The notes: generated from the sequence alone by a model not told the origin. A DNA stretch of 64,000 bases from DATBGO01 sp963695645 (GCA_963695645.1 CAVOHC010000012.1:744001-808000); one strand, 5' to 3'; shown: positions 19,521-28,160, counted from the stretch's first letter. Made by a program: numbers and translations.

Positions 19521-21230
19521 ATGAGGCGGGAGGTAGCCAGCGCTGCCGGGCGCGGAAGCAACAAGCCGGCAGGTAACCGCGGGGACCGGACGTCGAGCAA
19601 GAACAGCAACCGGGGACCCGGGAATGATGGCAGCGGGGCGTCCGGGAACTACGGCAGCCGGGCGTCCGGGAACGACGGCAGCGGGGCGTCCGGGAACGAC
19701 GGCAGCCGGCGATCCGGGAACGACGGCAGCCGGGCGTCCGGGCAGAGCGTCGGCCGCGGGCCCCGCGGGCGAGCCGATCCAGCGCGGCGGGCGGCGGTTG
19801 ACGTGCTCCGCGGCGTCGACGAACGCGATGCCTACGCGAACCTGCTGCTACCTGCGCTGTTGCGCGAGCGCGGGCTGACCGGCCGGGACGCCGCCCTGGC
19901 CACCGAGCTCAGCTACGGGACGCTCCGCACCCAGGGCAGCTACGACGCGATCCTCGCCGTCTGCAGTGACCGCAGCCTCGCGGCAGTCGACCCGCCGCTC
20001 CGGCAGGTGCTCCGGCTCGGCGCGCATCAGCTGCTTGGCACCCGGGTCCGCTCGCACGCGGCCGTTGCCACCTCGGTCGACCTCGCCAGGTATGTGGCCG
20101 GCCCGCGGGCCGCCGGTTTCGTCAACGCTGTGCTCCGCCGTGTCGCGACGCGCGACCTGCAGGCGTGGCTGAACATCGTGGCCCCGAGCCGGGCCGAGGA
20201 CCTGGTCGGTCACCTGTCGGTGCGATACAGCCATCCGCGCTGGATAGTGATGGCGCTGAGCGCCGCGCTGGGGGAGGAGGAGGCCGGCGGCCTGGCGGAG
20301 ACCGAGGCCGCGCTGGCGGCCGACGGCGAGCGGCCTGGGGTCACGCTCTGCGCGGTTCCCGGCCTGTCCGACCGTGATGAGCTCGTCGAGGGCGGCAGCC
20401 GGCCGGCCAGGTGGTCTGAGTTCGGCGCGTACCTGCCGGACGGCGACCCCGGCGACGTCCTAGCGGTAGCGCAGGGCCGCGCGGCAGTGCAGGACGAGGC
20501 CAGCCAGCTGGCCGCGCTGGCGCTGGCCCGGGCGGAAACCAGCGGCGCGGGCAGCGGGCGGTGGCTCGACATGTGCGCCGGGCCGGGCGGCAAGGCGCGG
20601 CTGCTGGCTGGCCTTGCCGCGCGAGGCGGGGGCGGGCTGCTGGCTGCGGACCTGCGCGAGCACCGGGCCCGCCTGGTCATGACCGCCCTGGGCGGAGCCG
20701 GCAAGAGGATGCCTGCCGGGGCGGTAGCCGTCATAACGGCTGACGGTACTGCTCCGGCGTGGCGCCCAGGCTCATTCGACCGGGTGCTCGCGGACGTCCC
20801 ATGCTCGGGTCTCGGAGCGCTCCGGCGGCGCCCGGAGGCCAGGTGGCGCCGGTCACCACAGGATGTGACCGAGCTGGCCGGCCTCCAGCGACGGCTGCTC
20901 GCGACCGCTCTCGACTCGGCCAGGCCTGGCGGCGTTGTCGCGTACGTCACCTGCTCGCCGCACCTGGCCGAGACCCGTGAAGTCGTCGCCGCTGTGCTGG
21001 CGGGCCGCGGCGGCGCTGTGCTGGCGGGCCGCGGCGACGCTGTACTGGCGGGCCGCGGTGGCGCGGTGCTGGTGGGCCGCGGTGGCGCGGAGGTACTCGA
21101 CGCGCCCGCCGTGCTCGCCGAGGTGCCGGGCCTGCGCTGCCCGGCCCCTGACGGCAGGTTCGCGCAGTTCTGGCCGCACCGTCATGGCACCGACGCGATC
21201 TTCCTGGCGCTGCTCCGCCGCCGGGACTGA
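19521..21230 (+). CDS. rsmB: 16S rRNA (cytosine-967) methyltransferase
   Basis: SAM-dependent m5C methyltransferase (Sun/Fmu family). It contains a NusB-like RNA-binding domain (RRAAVDVLRGVDERDAYANLLLP...) and a Rossmann methyltransferase domain with MCAGPGGKARLLA and the catalytic motifs VLADVPCSGLGALRRRPEARW (motif IV, PC) and YVTCSPHLAET (motif VI, TC). About 569 residues against the usual 430-480; the excess is a repeat-built Ser/Gly/Asn-rich N-terminus and a second repeat tract before the last strand. Start ATG 19521 or the overlapping ATG 19494 cannot be separated. It ends convergent with a DUF2786 gene. Confidence 0.93.
   Translation: MRREVASAAGRGSNKPAGNRGDRTSSKNSNRGPGNDGSGASGNYGSRASGNDGSGASGNDGSRRSGNDGSRASGQSVGRGPRGRADPARRAAVDVLRGVDERDAYANLLLPALLRERGLTGRDAALATELSYGTLRTQGSYDAILAVCSDRSLAAVDPPLRQVLRLGAHQLLGTRVRSHAAVATSVDLARYVAGPRAAGFVNAVLRRVATRDLQAWLNIVAPSRAEDLVGHLSVRYSHPRWIVMALSAALGEEEAGGLAETEAALAADGERPGVTLCAVPGLSDRDELVEGGSRPARWSEFGAYLPDGDPGDVLAVAQGRAAVQDEASQLAALALARAETSGAGSGRWLDMCAGPGGKARLLAGLAARGGGGLLAADLREHRARLVMTALGGAGKRMPAGAVAVITADGTAPAWRPGSFDRVLADVPCSGLGALRRRPEARWRRSPQDVTELAGLQRRLLATALDSARPGGVVAYVTCSPHLAETREVVAAVLAGRGGAVLAGRGDAVLAGRGGAVLVGRGGAEVLDAPAVLAEVPGLRCPAPDGRFAQFWPHRHGTDAIFLALLRRRD
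19620..19739. repeat. Five in-frame 24-bp tandem repeats in rsmB (N-terminal)
   Basis: Imperfect units of the type GGGAACGACGGCAGCCGGGC plus GTCC, encoding an eight-residue Gly/Asn/Asp/Ser-rich peptide. They lie before the conserved NusB-like domain. Confidence 0.93.
20991..21086. repeat. Four in-frame 24-bp tandem repeats in rsmB (C-terminal)
   Basis: Units of GCTGTGCTGGCGGGCCGCGG plus four bases encode AVLAGRGG or close variants. They are inserted in the methyltransferase domain between motif VI and the final strand, probably in a surface loop. Confidence 0.93.
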
Positions 21231-21257
21231 CGAAGCCTGTCGTGCGGCACCGCTTCG
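21231..21257. terminator. Possible shared terminator between convergent rsmB and DUF2786 genes
   Basis: CGAAGC (21231-21236) is complementary to GCTTCG (21252-21257), and GTGC/GCAC lies inside the loop. It occupies the 74-base gap between two convergent stop codons. No T-tract. Confidence 0.35.
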
Positions 21258-21304
21258 CGGCCAGGATCGCGCGTGCAGGCTGCCGCGATGAGGTCTTCGG
21301 CGAT

Positions 21305-22048
21305 TTAGCGGGACGTACCGGACAGGGCGCGGCTCCGGCCCGTGGCCAGGCGACTGCCACCGATGTCGGCCTGCTGGCCCTTGGCGTAACCGTCCCCGTA
21401 GCCGCTGCCGCTGTAGGTAACTCGCGCGGTTCGGGTGACGGGGTAAGCCTGCTCGACGTTCCGGCGGACTACCAGGGCGCGGTCGGCGAGGACCAGGGCG
21501 GTCCTGGAACCCGACGCGGCCGCGGGAGCGGTTGCCTGGCTGGCCGCCGCGTGCTCGGCCGCGCGGACCCTGGAGACCACGGCAGTTGCGAAACCCAGCA
21601 GCCAGCTGCGCCGCCAGGCCCGCGCGCTGCGGCTCCACGCCGGCACCTGCGCGCCAGCCAGGCCGTGCCACATCTGGATGAGTACCGAGGTGTACAGCAT
21701 GTCGGTGCGCTCGAGGTCAGATGCGTACCCGAATACGTGGATCCTCGCGCCAGGTCCGGCGCTGGACAGCAGGATGCAGTGGCAGCGGAGCGCGGAACCG
21801 AGTCCGCACAGCAGATGCGCCTTTACCCGCGCCCACGGGTTGTCGATGTCAAGGACCCGGTTGGCGGGCTGGTCGGTCTCCGGGCGGTCGGCGGCGAGCA
21901 GCGCCCGGTCGATGCCGTACTTGGCCATCAGCTCGGCAGCCTTCGCCGTCAGTGCCTGGGCCTCGGGCGGTGTGACGCTTTCGTCCTCCGCCTTCGCCAG
22001 CAGCTTCCTTACGCGGTCCAGCAGCCTGGTCGATGCTTCGGGGTTCAA
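21305..22048 (-). CDS. DUF2786 domain-containing protein
   Basis: The first 45 residues (LLDRVRKLLAKAEDESVTPPEAQALTAKAAELMAKYGID) are the DUF2786 signature, found in actinobacterial and phage proteins of unknown function. The 247-residue protein continues with a conserved-looking segment (PWARVKAHLLCGLGSALRCHCILL, HVFGYASDLERTDMLYTSVL), an alanine-rich helix, and ends with a Gly/Tyr-rich motif (GSGYGDGYAKGQQADIGG). No signal peptide or catalytic motif is evident. It is transcribed against its neighbours and divergent from rpe. Confidence 0.88.
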   Translation of the reverse strand: MNPEASTRLLDRVRKLLAKAEDESVTPPEAQALTAKAAELMAKYGIDRALLAADRPETDQPANRVLDIDNPWARVKAHLLCGLGSALRCHCILLSSAGPGARIHVFGYASDLERTDMLYTSVLIQMWHGLAGAQVPAWSRSARAWRRSWLLGFATAVVSRVRAAEHAAASQATAPAAASGSRTALVLADRALVVRRNVEQAYPVTRTARVTYSGSGYGDGYAKGQQADIGGSRLATGRSRALSGTSR

Positions 22049-22120
22049 CTAGCGGCCTCCTCGCCTGCTTCAGTTTCGAATACAGGATCGAACGGTAGCG
22101 GGGGGCTGTGACACTTCTGC

Positions 22121-22203
22121 CGCCGGCTCGCGGGGCGCGACGCCGGCTCGCGAGGCGCGATCCGGGCGAACCGCGACGCCGTCTCGCGAGCGCGATCCGG
22201 GCC
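22121..22203. repeat. Imperfect G+C-rich direct repeats between the DUF2786 gene and rpe
   Basis: About two and a half copies of a motif like CGCCGGCTCGCGAGGCGCGA with TCCGGGC extensions. The spacer 22049-22277 also holds TACACT (22248-22253), a possible -10 for rpe, and a 12-bp duplication (22254-22265 and 22268-22279) that doubles the GAGG ribosome site. Confidence 0.5.
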
Positions 22204-22277
22204 GCGAAGCACGGCCGGGCCGCGGTGCCAGTCTGGCACGCCAGTCCTACACTTGAGGCTGAGATAGTGAGGCTGAG

Positions 22278-22958
22278 ATGACAATCCAGATGGCGCCCAG
22301 CATCCTGGCCGCGGACTTCGCGAGGCTTGCCGACGAGGCCGCGGCCGTAGCAAACGTGGCCGACTGGCTGCACGTCGACGTGATGGACGGTCATTTCGTG
22401 CCGAACCTCACGATTGGCCTGCCGGTCGTCGAAGCCCTGAGCAAGCACGCCAGCCTGCCCCTCGACTGCCATCTGATGATCGAGGACCCGGATCGCTGGG
22501 CCACCGGCTACGCCGAGGCAGGGGCGCGGAGCGTGACCATCCATGCCGAGGCCGTGCAGTCACCGGTCCGCACGCTGCGGATGATCAGGGCGGCGGGCTC
22601 GCGGGCCGGGCTCGCCGTCAACCCGGGCACAGCGGTAGAGCCCTACGCCGACCTGCTGGGCGAGATTGACATGCTGCTGCTGATGACGGTCGAGCCTGGT
22701 TTCGGCGGGCAGCCGTTCCTCGACCTGGTGCTACCCAAGATCCGCCGGGCAGCCGACCTCATCACCCGGCGGGGCGGTTCGATCTGGCTGCAGGTCGACG
22801 GGGGAGTCAGTGCGGAGACCATCGGCCGCTGCGCCGAGGCAGGCGCCGATGTGTTCGTGGCGGGATCAGCCGTATTCGGCGCGGATGACCCCGCAGAAGC
22901 CGTTAACGGGCTCCGATCCCTGGCTGTCAGCAGCAATCCTGGCCTGTCGCGGCACTGA
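22278..22958 (+). CDS. rpe: Ribulose-phosphate 3-epimerase
   Basis: Interconverts ribulose-5-phosphate and xylulose-5-phosphate in the pentose phosphate pathway. The 226-residue TIM barrel shows the metal-binding and catalytic signatures SILAADFARL, WLHVDVMDGHFVPNLTIG, LDCHLMIEDP, MTVEPGFGGQPF and VDGGVS. ATG start with GAGG 6 bases upstream. In many actinobacteria rpe is followed by ribD and the riboflavin genes; here an accessory block of nearly 9 kb intervenes and ribD is missing. Confidence 0.97.
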   Translation: MTIQMAPSILAADFARLADEAAAVANVADWLHVDVMDGHFVPNLTIGLPVVEALSKHASLPLDCHLMIEDPDRWATGYAEAGARSVTIHAEAVQSPVRTLRMIRAAGSRAGLAVNPGTAVEPYADLLGEIDMLLLMTVEPGFGGQPFLDLVLPKIRRAADLITRRGGSIWLQVDGGVSAETIGRCAEAGADVFVAGSAVFGADDPAEAVNGLRSLAVSSNPGLSRH

Positions 22959-23015
22959 CGGCGGGACCGGTGCCGCAGGCACCGCCTACTATCGGCGAGA
23001 ATTCCGGCAGCGCCT

Positions 23016-23044
23016 TGTCGATTTCTGGCGGACCCGTCCGTCGA
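23016..23044 (+). promoter_or_regulatory. Predicted ECF42-type promoter upstream of the DGPF gene
   Basis: TGTCGA (23016-23021) and CGTC (23039-23042) are separated by 17 bp, about 40 bases before the YCII/DGPF start. This agrees with the motif reported, as I remember it, for ECF42 sigma factors of Streptomyces (TGTCGA at -35, CG[A/T]C at -10), which drive their own DGPF operons. The sigma gene lies immediately downstream. Confidence 0.6.
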
Positions 23045-23085
23045 AGTCGTGAAGCCGCCCGATCGAGAAACTTGAGGAGATCCAG

Positions 23086-23433
23086 ATGGCCGAGTACCTG
23101 ATCCTCATCTACGAGAACGAGGACGCCTACGTGAACGGCTCGCCCGAGGTGTGGCAGGCGGCCGGGCAGGCACATACCCGCTTTGCCGAGCAGGTAGGGG
23201 AGAAGGGCGGGAAGATGGTCGGCGGTAACGCCCTGCAGCCAACCGGCACCGCGACCTCGATCCGCGGCGACGTCGTGACCGACGGCCCGTTCGCCGAGAC
23301 CAAGGAGGCGCTCGGCGGCTACTACCTGATCGAGGCCCACGACCTCGATCACGCGCTGGAGATCGCGAAGCTGTGCCCGGCACCCTACGGTGGCGTCGAG
23401 GTGCGGCCGGTAATGGACATGTCGGGCGGGTGA
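23086..23433 (+). CDS. YCII-related DGPF-domain protein
   Basis: The 115-residue protein carries the DGPF motif (VTDGPFAETKEALGGYYLIEA) in a YCII-like ferredoxin fold. Such proteins are regularly encoded beside ECF42 sigma factors and are thought to be their targets; their biochemical function is unknown. ATG start with GAGGAG upstream. The sigma-factor gene follows after 3 bases, so the two are co-transcribed, probably from the TGTCGA promoter. No membrane segments; likely cytoplasmic. Confidence 0.93.
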   Translation: MAEYLILIYENEDAYVNGSPEVWQAAGQAHTRFAEQVGEKGGKMVGGNALQPTGTATSIRGDVVTDGPFAETKEALGGYYLIEAHDLDHALEIAKLCPAPYGGVEVRPVMDMSGG

Positions 23434-23436
23434 GGC

Positions 23437-24753
23437 GTGCAGGCAGGCTCGCCTGGCGCGGGAGCCCGCGGCGATCAGCCTGAAGCCGCGGATGTCAACG
23501 CGGCTCTCACCGAGGCGCACCGTCGCGAGTGGGCCTTCGTGCTCGCTGCGACGGCGCGCGTCGCGCGTGACATCGACGTCGCCGAGGAGTGCGTGCAGGA
23601 CGCCTACGTGGCCGCGCTCGACGCCTGGCAGCGGCAGGGAATACCGCGCAATCCCGGGGCCTGGCTGACCACGACGGCGCGGCGGCGCGCGCTTGACATG
23701 CTGCGCAGGGACCGGACGCTGCGGGCCAAGCTACCGCTGCTGATCGAGCCTGACCCGGCTGAGCCCGGGCCAGGTGCAGTGGCCGGCGGCGAGGCGGACG
23801 AGGGAGAAGGCGTGATTCCCGACGACCGGCTCCGGCTGGTATTCACCTGCTGTCACCCGGCACTGGCCAGGGAGGCGCAGGTGGCACTCACGCTGCGGCT
23901 GGTATGCGGACTGACCACCGCGGAGATCGCGCTAGCATTCCTGGTGCCTGAGCCGACCATGGCGGCGCGGGTCACGCGGGCGAAGAAGAAGATCTCCGCC
24001 GCCCGGATCGCCTACCGGGTGCCCGGTGCGGCGGAATTGCCTGACCGGCTCGACGCGGTCCTCACGGTGGTGCATCTGCTCTATACGACAGGCCACACGG
24101 CCCCGGCTGGGGACGGCCTGATTCGCGCCGACCTGGTGGAGCGGGCCATTGACCTGGCCCGCACACTGCGGGCGCTGATGCCGGACGAGCGTGAGGTCCG
24201 CGGCCTGCTCGGATTGCTACTGCTCACCGATGCGCGCCGGGCTACCAGGACGGCCGATGACGGGCGGCTGTTGCTGCTGGAGGAGCAGGACAGGTCGCGG
24301 TGGGACCGGGCGGCGATCGAGGAAGGCACCTGGCTCGTGACCGAGGCGCTGCGCGGCGGCCGGCCGGGGAGGTTCGCCCTGCAGGCAGCGATCGCGGCGG
24401 TGCACGCCGAGGCGCCGAGCTACGCCGAGACGGACTGGCCGCAGCTGCTCCAGCTCTACGGGGCGCTGCTGCGGGCCTGGCCGTCTCCGGTGGTCGCGCT
24501 CAACCGGGCCGTGGTGCTGGCCATGGTCGACGGGCCAGCGGCGGGGCTGGCCGAGATGGCGGATCTCGAGCGGGACGGCCGGCTGGCCGGCTACCGCTAC
24601 CTGCCAGCGGCCAAGGCCGACCTGCTGCGCAGGCTGGGCCGCCGCACCGATGCGGCCGCTGCCTACCGCAGCGCCCTCGACCTGGCCGACAATGCGGCCG
24701 AGCGTGCGTTCCTGGCCGGCCGGATCGCTCAGGTCTGCGGCAAGGCTGGGTAG
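23437..24753 (+). CDS. ECF42-family RNA polymerase sigma factor with C-terminal TPR-like extension
   Basis: Region 2 (WAFVLAATARVARDIDVAEECVQDAYVAAL, GAWLTTTARRRALDMLRRDR) and region 4 (DRLRLVFTCCHPALAREAQVALTLRLVCGLTTAEIA) are visible in the first 190 residues. The remaining 250 residues form the helical extension characteristic of ECF42, ending in TPR-like helices (AYRSALDLADNAAERAFLAGRIA). This group has no cognate anti-sigma factor; the extension itself is thought to be needed for activity. GTG start just after the DGPF gene. 438 residues is normal for the group. Confidence 0.92.
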   Translation: MQAGSPGAGARGDQPEAADVNAALTEAHRREWAFVLAATARVARDIDVAEECVQDAYVAALDAWQRQGIPRNPGAWLTTTARRRALDMLRRDRTLRAKLPLLIEPDPAEPGPGAVAGGEADEGEGVIPDDRLRLVFTCCHPALAREAQVALTLRLVCGLTTAEIALAFLVPEPTMAARVTRAKKKISAARIAYRVPGAAELPDRLDAVLTVVHLLYTTGHTAPAGDGLIRADLVERAIDLARTLRALMPDEREVRGLLGLLLLTDARRATRTADDGRLLLLEEQDRSRWDRAAIEEGTWLVTEALRGGRPGRFALQAAIAAVHAEAPSYAETDWPQLLQLYGALLRAWPSPVVALNRAVVLAMVDGPAAGLAEMADLERDGRLAGYRYLPAAKADLLRRLGRRTDAAAAYRSALDLADNAAERAFLAGRIAQVCGKAG

Positions 24754-24757
24754 CTTC

Positions 24758-24777
24758 GTGGTGAATGTTCGCACCAC
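24758..24777. promoter_or_regulatory. 6-bp inverted repeat in the short gap before the kinase-ATPase fusion gene
   Basis: GTGGTG (24758-24763) and CACCAC (24772-24777) flank an 8-base loop, ending 9 bases before the ATG at 24787. No Shine-Dalgarno sequence is visible between them, so it may be an operator, a translation control hairpin or chance. Confidence 0.35.
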
Positions 24778-24786
24778 AATAGACAC

Positions 24787-27366
24787 ATGAGTGCCGCCGC
24801 CAGCCCGCCAGCGCAGTCGCGGCCGCTGCTGTCGGTATCCGGGCTTGTCGTCGATTTCGGCGCGCTGCGCGCGCTCGCCGGGGTCGACCTTGAGATCGCG
24901 CCGGGTGAGGTTGTCGCGCTAGCGGGGGAGAACGGCGCGGGCAAGACCACGCTGGTGCGCTGCATCGCCGGGGACATCGCCCCGACAGCCGGGCAGATTT
25001 CGCTGGGCGGCCGCCCCGTCAGCACCACCCCGGCCGCCGCGGCCCGGCAGGGAGTTTCCGTGGTCTGGCAGGACCTGGCGCTCTGCGACAACCTGGACGT
25101 GGCGTCGAACCTGCTGCTCGGCCGGGAGCGCCGCCGTCATCTGCTGTCCGATATCCGGTTCCATAACAGCGCTGCGGCGCTGATCGAAGGCCTCGGTATC
25201 CCGGTCCGGGACACTACCCGTAGCGTTCGCTCGCTGTCCGGCGGGCAGCGCCAGCTGGTCGCCGTGGCGCGGGCGATGGCCCGTAAGCCCCGGCTGCTGC
25301 TGCTCGACGAGCCCACCGCCTCACTGGGAGTCAGCGCGGCCGCGCAGGTGGAGGACCTGGTCGCCAGCCTGCGGCGGCAGGGCACCACGGTCTTGCTCGC
25401 CTGCCATGACATTGACCAGATGTTCCGGCTCGCCGACCGGATCGTGGTACTTAGGCATGGCCAGGTGGTCGCCGACGTCCAGCCGACCGCCGTGCACCCT
25501 GATGACGTTGTCGCGCTGCTCTCCGGCCAGCAGCTGGACTCCTCAGCGCGGCGCCAGCTGACCCGGCTGCACGGGCTGACGGACAGCCTGGTCTCCGCCG
25601 ACCCGTCATCCAGCCTGTCGCTGATCCTTTCTGCGCTCGGCGCCGCGCTCGGCAGCGAGCGCCTCTGTATTCACCTGCGCGACGAGAAGGCGCTGATCTG
25701 CGCCGCCTCGCTCGGCCTGCAGCCAGAGCTGCTGTCGGCATGGTCCCGGCTGCCGTACGGGCCGGCTGGCGGCCCGGTCGGGCTCGCGGCCGCCGCCGAG
25801 AAGCCGGTTATCGAGGAGAACGCGCGGACCGGGCACGCGTGGGCCCCGTTCAGCCGGCTGGCCAGCACCGCCAAGGTCGCGAGTTCCTGGTCGGTGCCCG
25901 TGCTGGGCCCTGGCGGGCACCTCGGGGTCATTACCGTTTTCAAGCAGGTCACCGGTCGGCCCCAGCGGGACCAGCTCGACCTGGTCAACCTGTACGCGGG
26001 CTATGCCGCGAGCGCCATCGAGCGGGACCGGCTGCTCGAAGAGGTCACCGCGCGCAACCGGGTGCTGGAAACGATCAGGGAGATGCTCGAGACCCTGGCC
26101 GGGCCGATCCCGGTCGCCGAGAGCCTCGGCCTCGCGCTCCGGTCGCTGCGGCTGGGCCTGCAGGCTGACGAGGTGGCGCTGCTGACCCAGCAGGACGGCA
26201 GGGCGCCGCTATGCCGTGCGACTGCCGTCGGGGCACCAGCGATCCGGCGCGGCGCCGGCGCCTCGGCGGCCTTGCTGGAAGTGGCGGATCAGGTACTCGC
26301 TGTCGAGCGCCGCGACGGACTGGCACGCCAGCTGCAGGCAGGCGGCGGCGAGCGATTCCTGGTGGTGACGTTTGCCGCGCCGGGCGGTCCCACCGCGCTG
26401 ATCGCCGGCTGGCATGGCACCGTCCGCTGGCGCGACCGGGAGGGCTGGCGGGGCGGCGTGCGAGGCCGCAACAGTGCCAGCAGCCGGACGGCAGCTGACG
26501 CCACCGCGCTGGTTGAGGACGCCGCGCACTCGCTGCGGCTGGCCCTGGAACGCGAGGAAGCGGGGCTGGCCCACCAGGAGGCAGCGGCGCTGCGCCGGTC
26601 GCAAGAACTGCAGCGGGGATTCCTGTCCCGGCTGAGTCACGAGCTGCGCACCCCGCTGACGGCCATCAGGGGCTATGCGTCCAGCCTGTTGCAGCCCGAT
26701 GTGACCTGGGACGGTGAGTCGCAGCAGCGGTTCCTGGCCAGGATCGCGGCGGAGTCGGCCCGGCTCGGCCGCCTGGTGGGCGACTTGCTCGACTTCTCCG
26801 CCATCGAGGCCGGTGTCCTGCGGCTACAGCGTGACTGGTGCGACATCCCGCTGGTCGTCGACGCGGCGGTCGCATGCCTGCCGCCCGCGGACGGGCTGAT
26901 GGTGGCGGTTTCCTGCGACCCTGGCCTGCCGGTCGTCTGGGCCGATCATGACCGGCTTGAGCAGATCTTCGTCAACCTGCTCGACAATGCCATCGGCCAC
27001 AACCCGCCCGGTACCCGGGTTACCGTGAGCGCAGCCTCGGCTGAGCCGGGCGCGGTTGCCATCAGCGTGGCCGACGACGGTACGGGCATGCCGCCCGAGC
27101 TGGCGGCCACGCCGTTCGAGCCGATGCCGCGGCGGCGGACGCGCACAACGGGAGCGGGCCTCGGGCTGTCGATCGCGAAAGGCATCGTCGCGGCGCACGG
27201 CGGCCGGATCGAGCTCGAGCAGCCGGGCACCGGCACCCGCTTCCGCATCGTGCTGCCGACCGATCTGGCCGGGACTCCTGCGCCTGAGCAGTTGACCGTC
27301 GCCAGCGCTGGCCCCGCTGCGAACGGGCGGGCATCGGGGAACGCGAGCCGGGGCGGGCGCCGGTGA
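24787..27366 (+). CDS. ABC-ATPase / GAF / histidine kinase fusion protein
   Basis: An 859-residue chimera. Residues 1-245 are a complete sugar-importer ATPase: Walker A GENGAGKTT (K53), Q-loop VVWQDLALC, signature LSGGQRQ, Walker B LLLLDEPTASLG, H-loop ACHD. Residues about 265-430 form a GAF domain (SLILSALGAALGSERLCIHL ... YAASAIERDRLLEE), followed by a second, weaker GAF-like region. Then come HisKA with phospho-acceptor H618 (LSHELRTP) and a HATPase domain (NLLDNAIGHNPPG, DDGTGMP, GAGLGLSIAKG). No transmembrane helix is seen, so it should be cytoplasmic, possibly recruited to a permease through its ATPase domain. The response regulator gene overlaps its stop (GTGA), and a xylose-type transporter follows. 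What it senses is unknown. Confidence 0.93.
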   Translation: MSAAASPPAQSRPLLSVSGLVVDFGALRALAGVDLEIAPGEVVALAGENGAGKTTLVRCIAGDIAPTAGQISLGGRPVSTTPAAAARQGVSVVWQDLALCDNLDVASNLLLGRERRRHLLSDIRFHNSAAALIEGLGIPVRDTTRSVRSLSGGQRQLVAVARAMARKPRLLLLDEPTASLGVSAAAQVEDLVASLRRQGTTVLLACHDIDQMFRLADRIVVLRHGQVVADVQPTAVHPDDVVALLSGQQLDSSARRQLTRLHGLTDSLVSADPSSSLSLILSALGAALGSERLCIHLRDEKALICAASLGLQPELLSAWSRLPYGPAGGPVGLAAAAEKPVIEENARTGHAWAPFSRLASTAKVASSWSVPVLGPGGHLGVITVFKQVTGRPQRDQLDLVNLYAGYAASAIERDRLLEEVTARNRVLETIREMLETLAGPIPVAESLGLALRSLRLGLQADEVALLTQQDGRAPLCRATAVGAPAIRRGAGASAALLEVADQVLAVERRDGLARQLQAGGGERFLVVTFAAPGGPTALIAGWHGTVRWRDREGWRGGVRGRNSASSRTAADATALVEDAAHSLRLALEREEAGLAHQEAAALRRSQELQRGFLSRLSHELRTPLTAIRGYASSLLQPDVTWDGESQQRFLARIAAESARLGRLVGDLLDFSAIEAGVLRLQRDWCDIPLVVDAAVACLPPADGLMVAVSCDPGLPVVWADHDRLEQIFVNLLDNAIGHNPPGTRVTVSAASAEPGAVAISVADDGTGMPPELAATPFEPMPRRRTRTTGAGLGLSIAKGIVAAHGGRIELEQPGTGTRFRIVLPTDLAGTPAPEQLTVASAGPAANGRASGNASRGGRR

Positions 27367-28064
27367 ACGAGGAAGCGCAGACGCGTGCGCTGATCGTCGA
27401 GGACGACCCGAACATCGTCGACCTGATTCGCTCCAACCTGGCGGTCCGGGGCTTCGACACCATCGTGTCCACTGACGGCGCGCGTGCCCTGCGGCTGCTG
27501 GACACCGAGGCGCCTGACATCGTGCTGCTCGACCTGCTGCTGCCGGAGGTCGACGGCTTCGAGCTGTGCCGCCAGATAAGGGAGCGCTCATCGGTGGCCG
27601 TCATCGTGGTCTCCGCCCGGGGCGGTGAGCGGGACAAGGTCACCGCGCTCAACGTCGGCGCGGATGACTACATGACCAAGCCGTTCAGCATCGAAGAACT
27701 GCTGGCCCGGATAGCGGCGACGCTGCGCAGGACCCGCCCGGTGGCCGCCGCCGAGCCGGCGCCGCCGGTCATCTCCATCGGCGCTCTCGTGATCGACCTG
27801 GCCACCCAGCAGGTGACCAGGGAAGGGCGGCCGGTACATCTCACCCCGACGGAGTTCGCTCTGCTCCGCGAGCTTGTCACCAACCGCGGCAAGCTGCTGA
27901 CGCACGCTTATCTGCTCAGACGGGTCTGGGGTCACGGTTACGAAACAGAAACCGAATACGTGCGGGTGTACGTCCGGCGGCTGCGGGCCAAGCTCGAGGC
28001 AGCTGACGGGCCGCCGCTCATCCTGACCCAGCCGAGGGCTGGATACCGGCTCGCTGCCGAGTGA
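27363..28064 (+). CDS. OmpR/PhoB-family response regulator
   Basis: The 233-residue protein has a receiver domain with acidic pocket (VEDDPN), phospho-acceptor D57 (IVLLDLLLPEVDGF) and switch lysine K106 (YMTKPF), followed by a winged-helix DNA-binding domain (VHLTPTEFALLRELVTNRGKLLTHAYLLRRVWG ... VYVRRLRAKLE). It is translationally coupled to the kinase fusion (GTGA overlap) and is surely its partner. The most likely target is the promoter of the sugar-binding lipoprotein gene 185 bases downstream, where phased TTCAT boxes occur. Confidence 0.96.
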   Translation: MNEEAQTRALIVEDDPNIVDLIRSNLAVRGFDTIVSTDGARALRLLDTEAPDIVLLDLLLPEVDGFELCRQIRERSSVAVIVVSARGGERDKVTALNVGADDYMTKPFSIEELLARIAATLRRTRPVAAAEPAPPVISIGALVIDLATQQVTREGRPVHLTPTEFALLRELVTNRGKLLTHAYLLRRVWGHGYETETEYVRVYVRRLRAKLEAADGPPLILTQPRAGYRLAAE

Positions 28065-28093
28065 TGGCCGCCTGAGCTGGGCGGACGCTGTTT

Positions 28094-28160
28094 ATGAAAT
28101 TTTCATGTTGCCGCGCGGATGTTAACGGTCACGTTCATCCATAGCGGCATAGTGTTCATG
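28094..28160 (+). promoter_or_regulatory. Phased TTCAT boxes upstream of the sugar-binding lipoprotein gene
   Basis: TTCAT occurs at 28102-28106, 28134-28138 and 28155-28159, spaced 32 and 21 bp, close to whole helical turns. The first box forms a perfect dyad ATGAAATTTTCAT (28094-28106). OmpR-family regulators bind direct repeats arranged on one helix face, so this is a candidate site for the adjacent response regulator. The stretch is noticeably A+T-rich. Confidence 0.45.
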
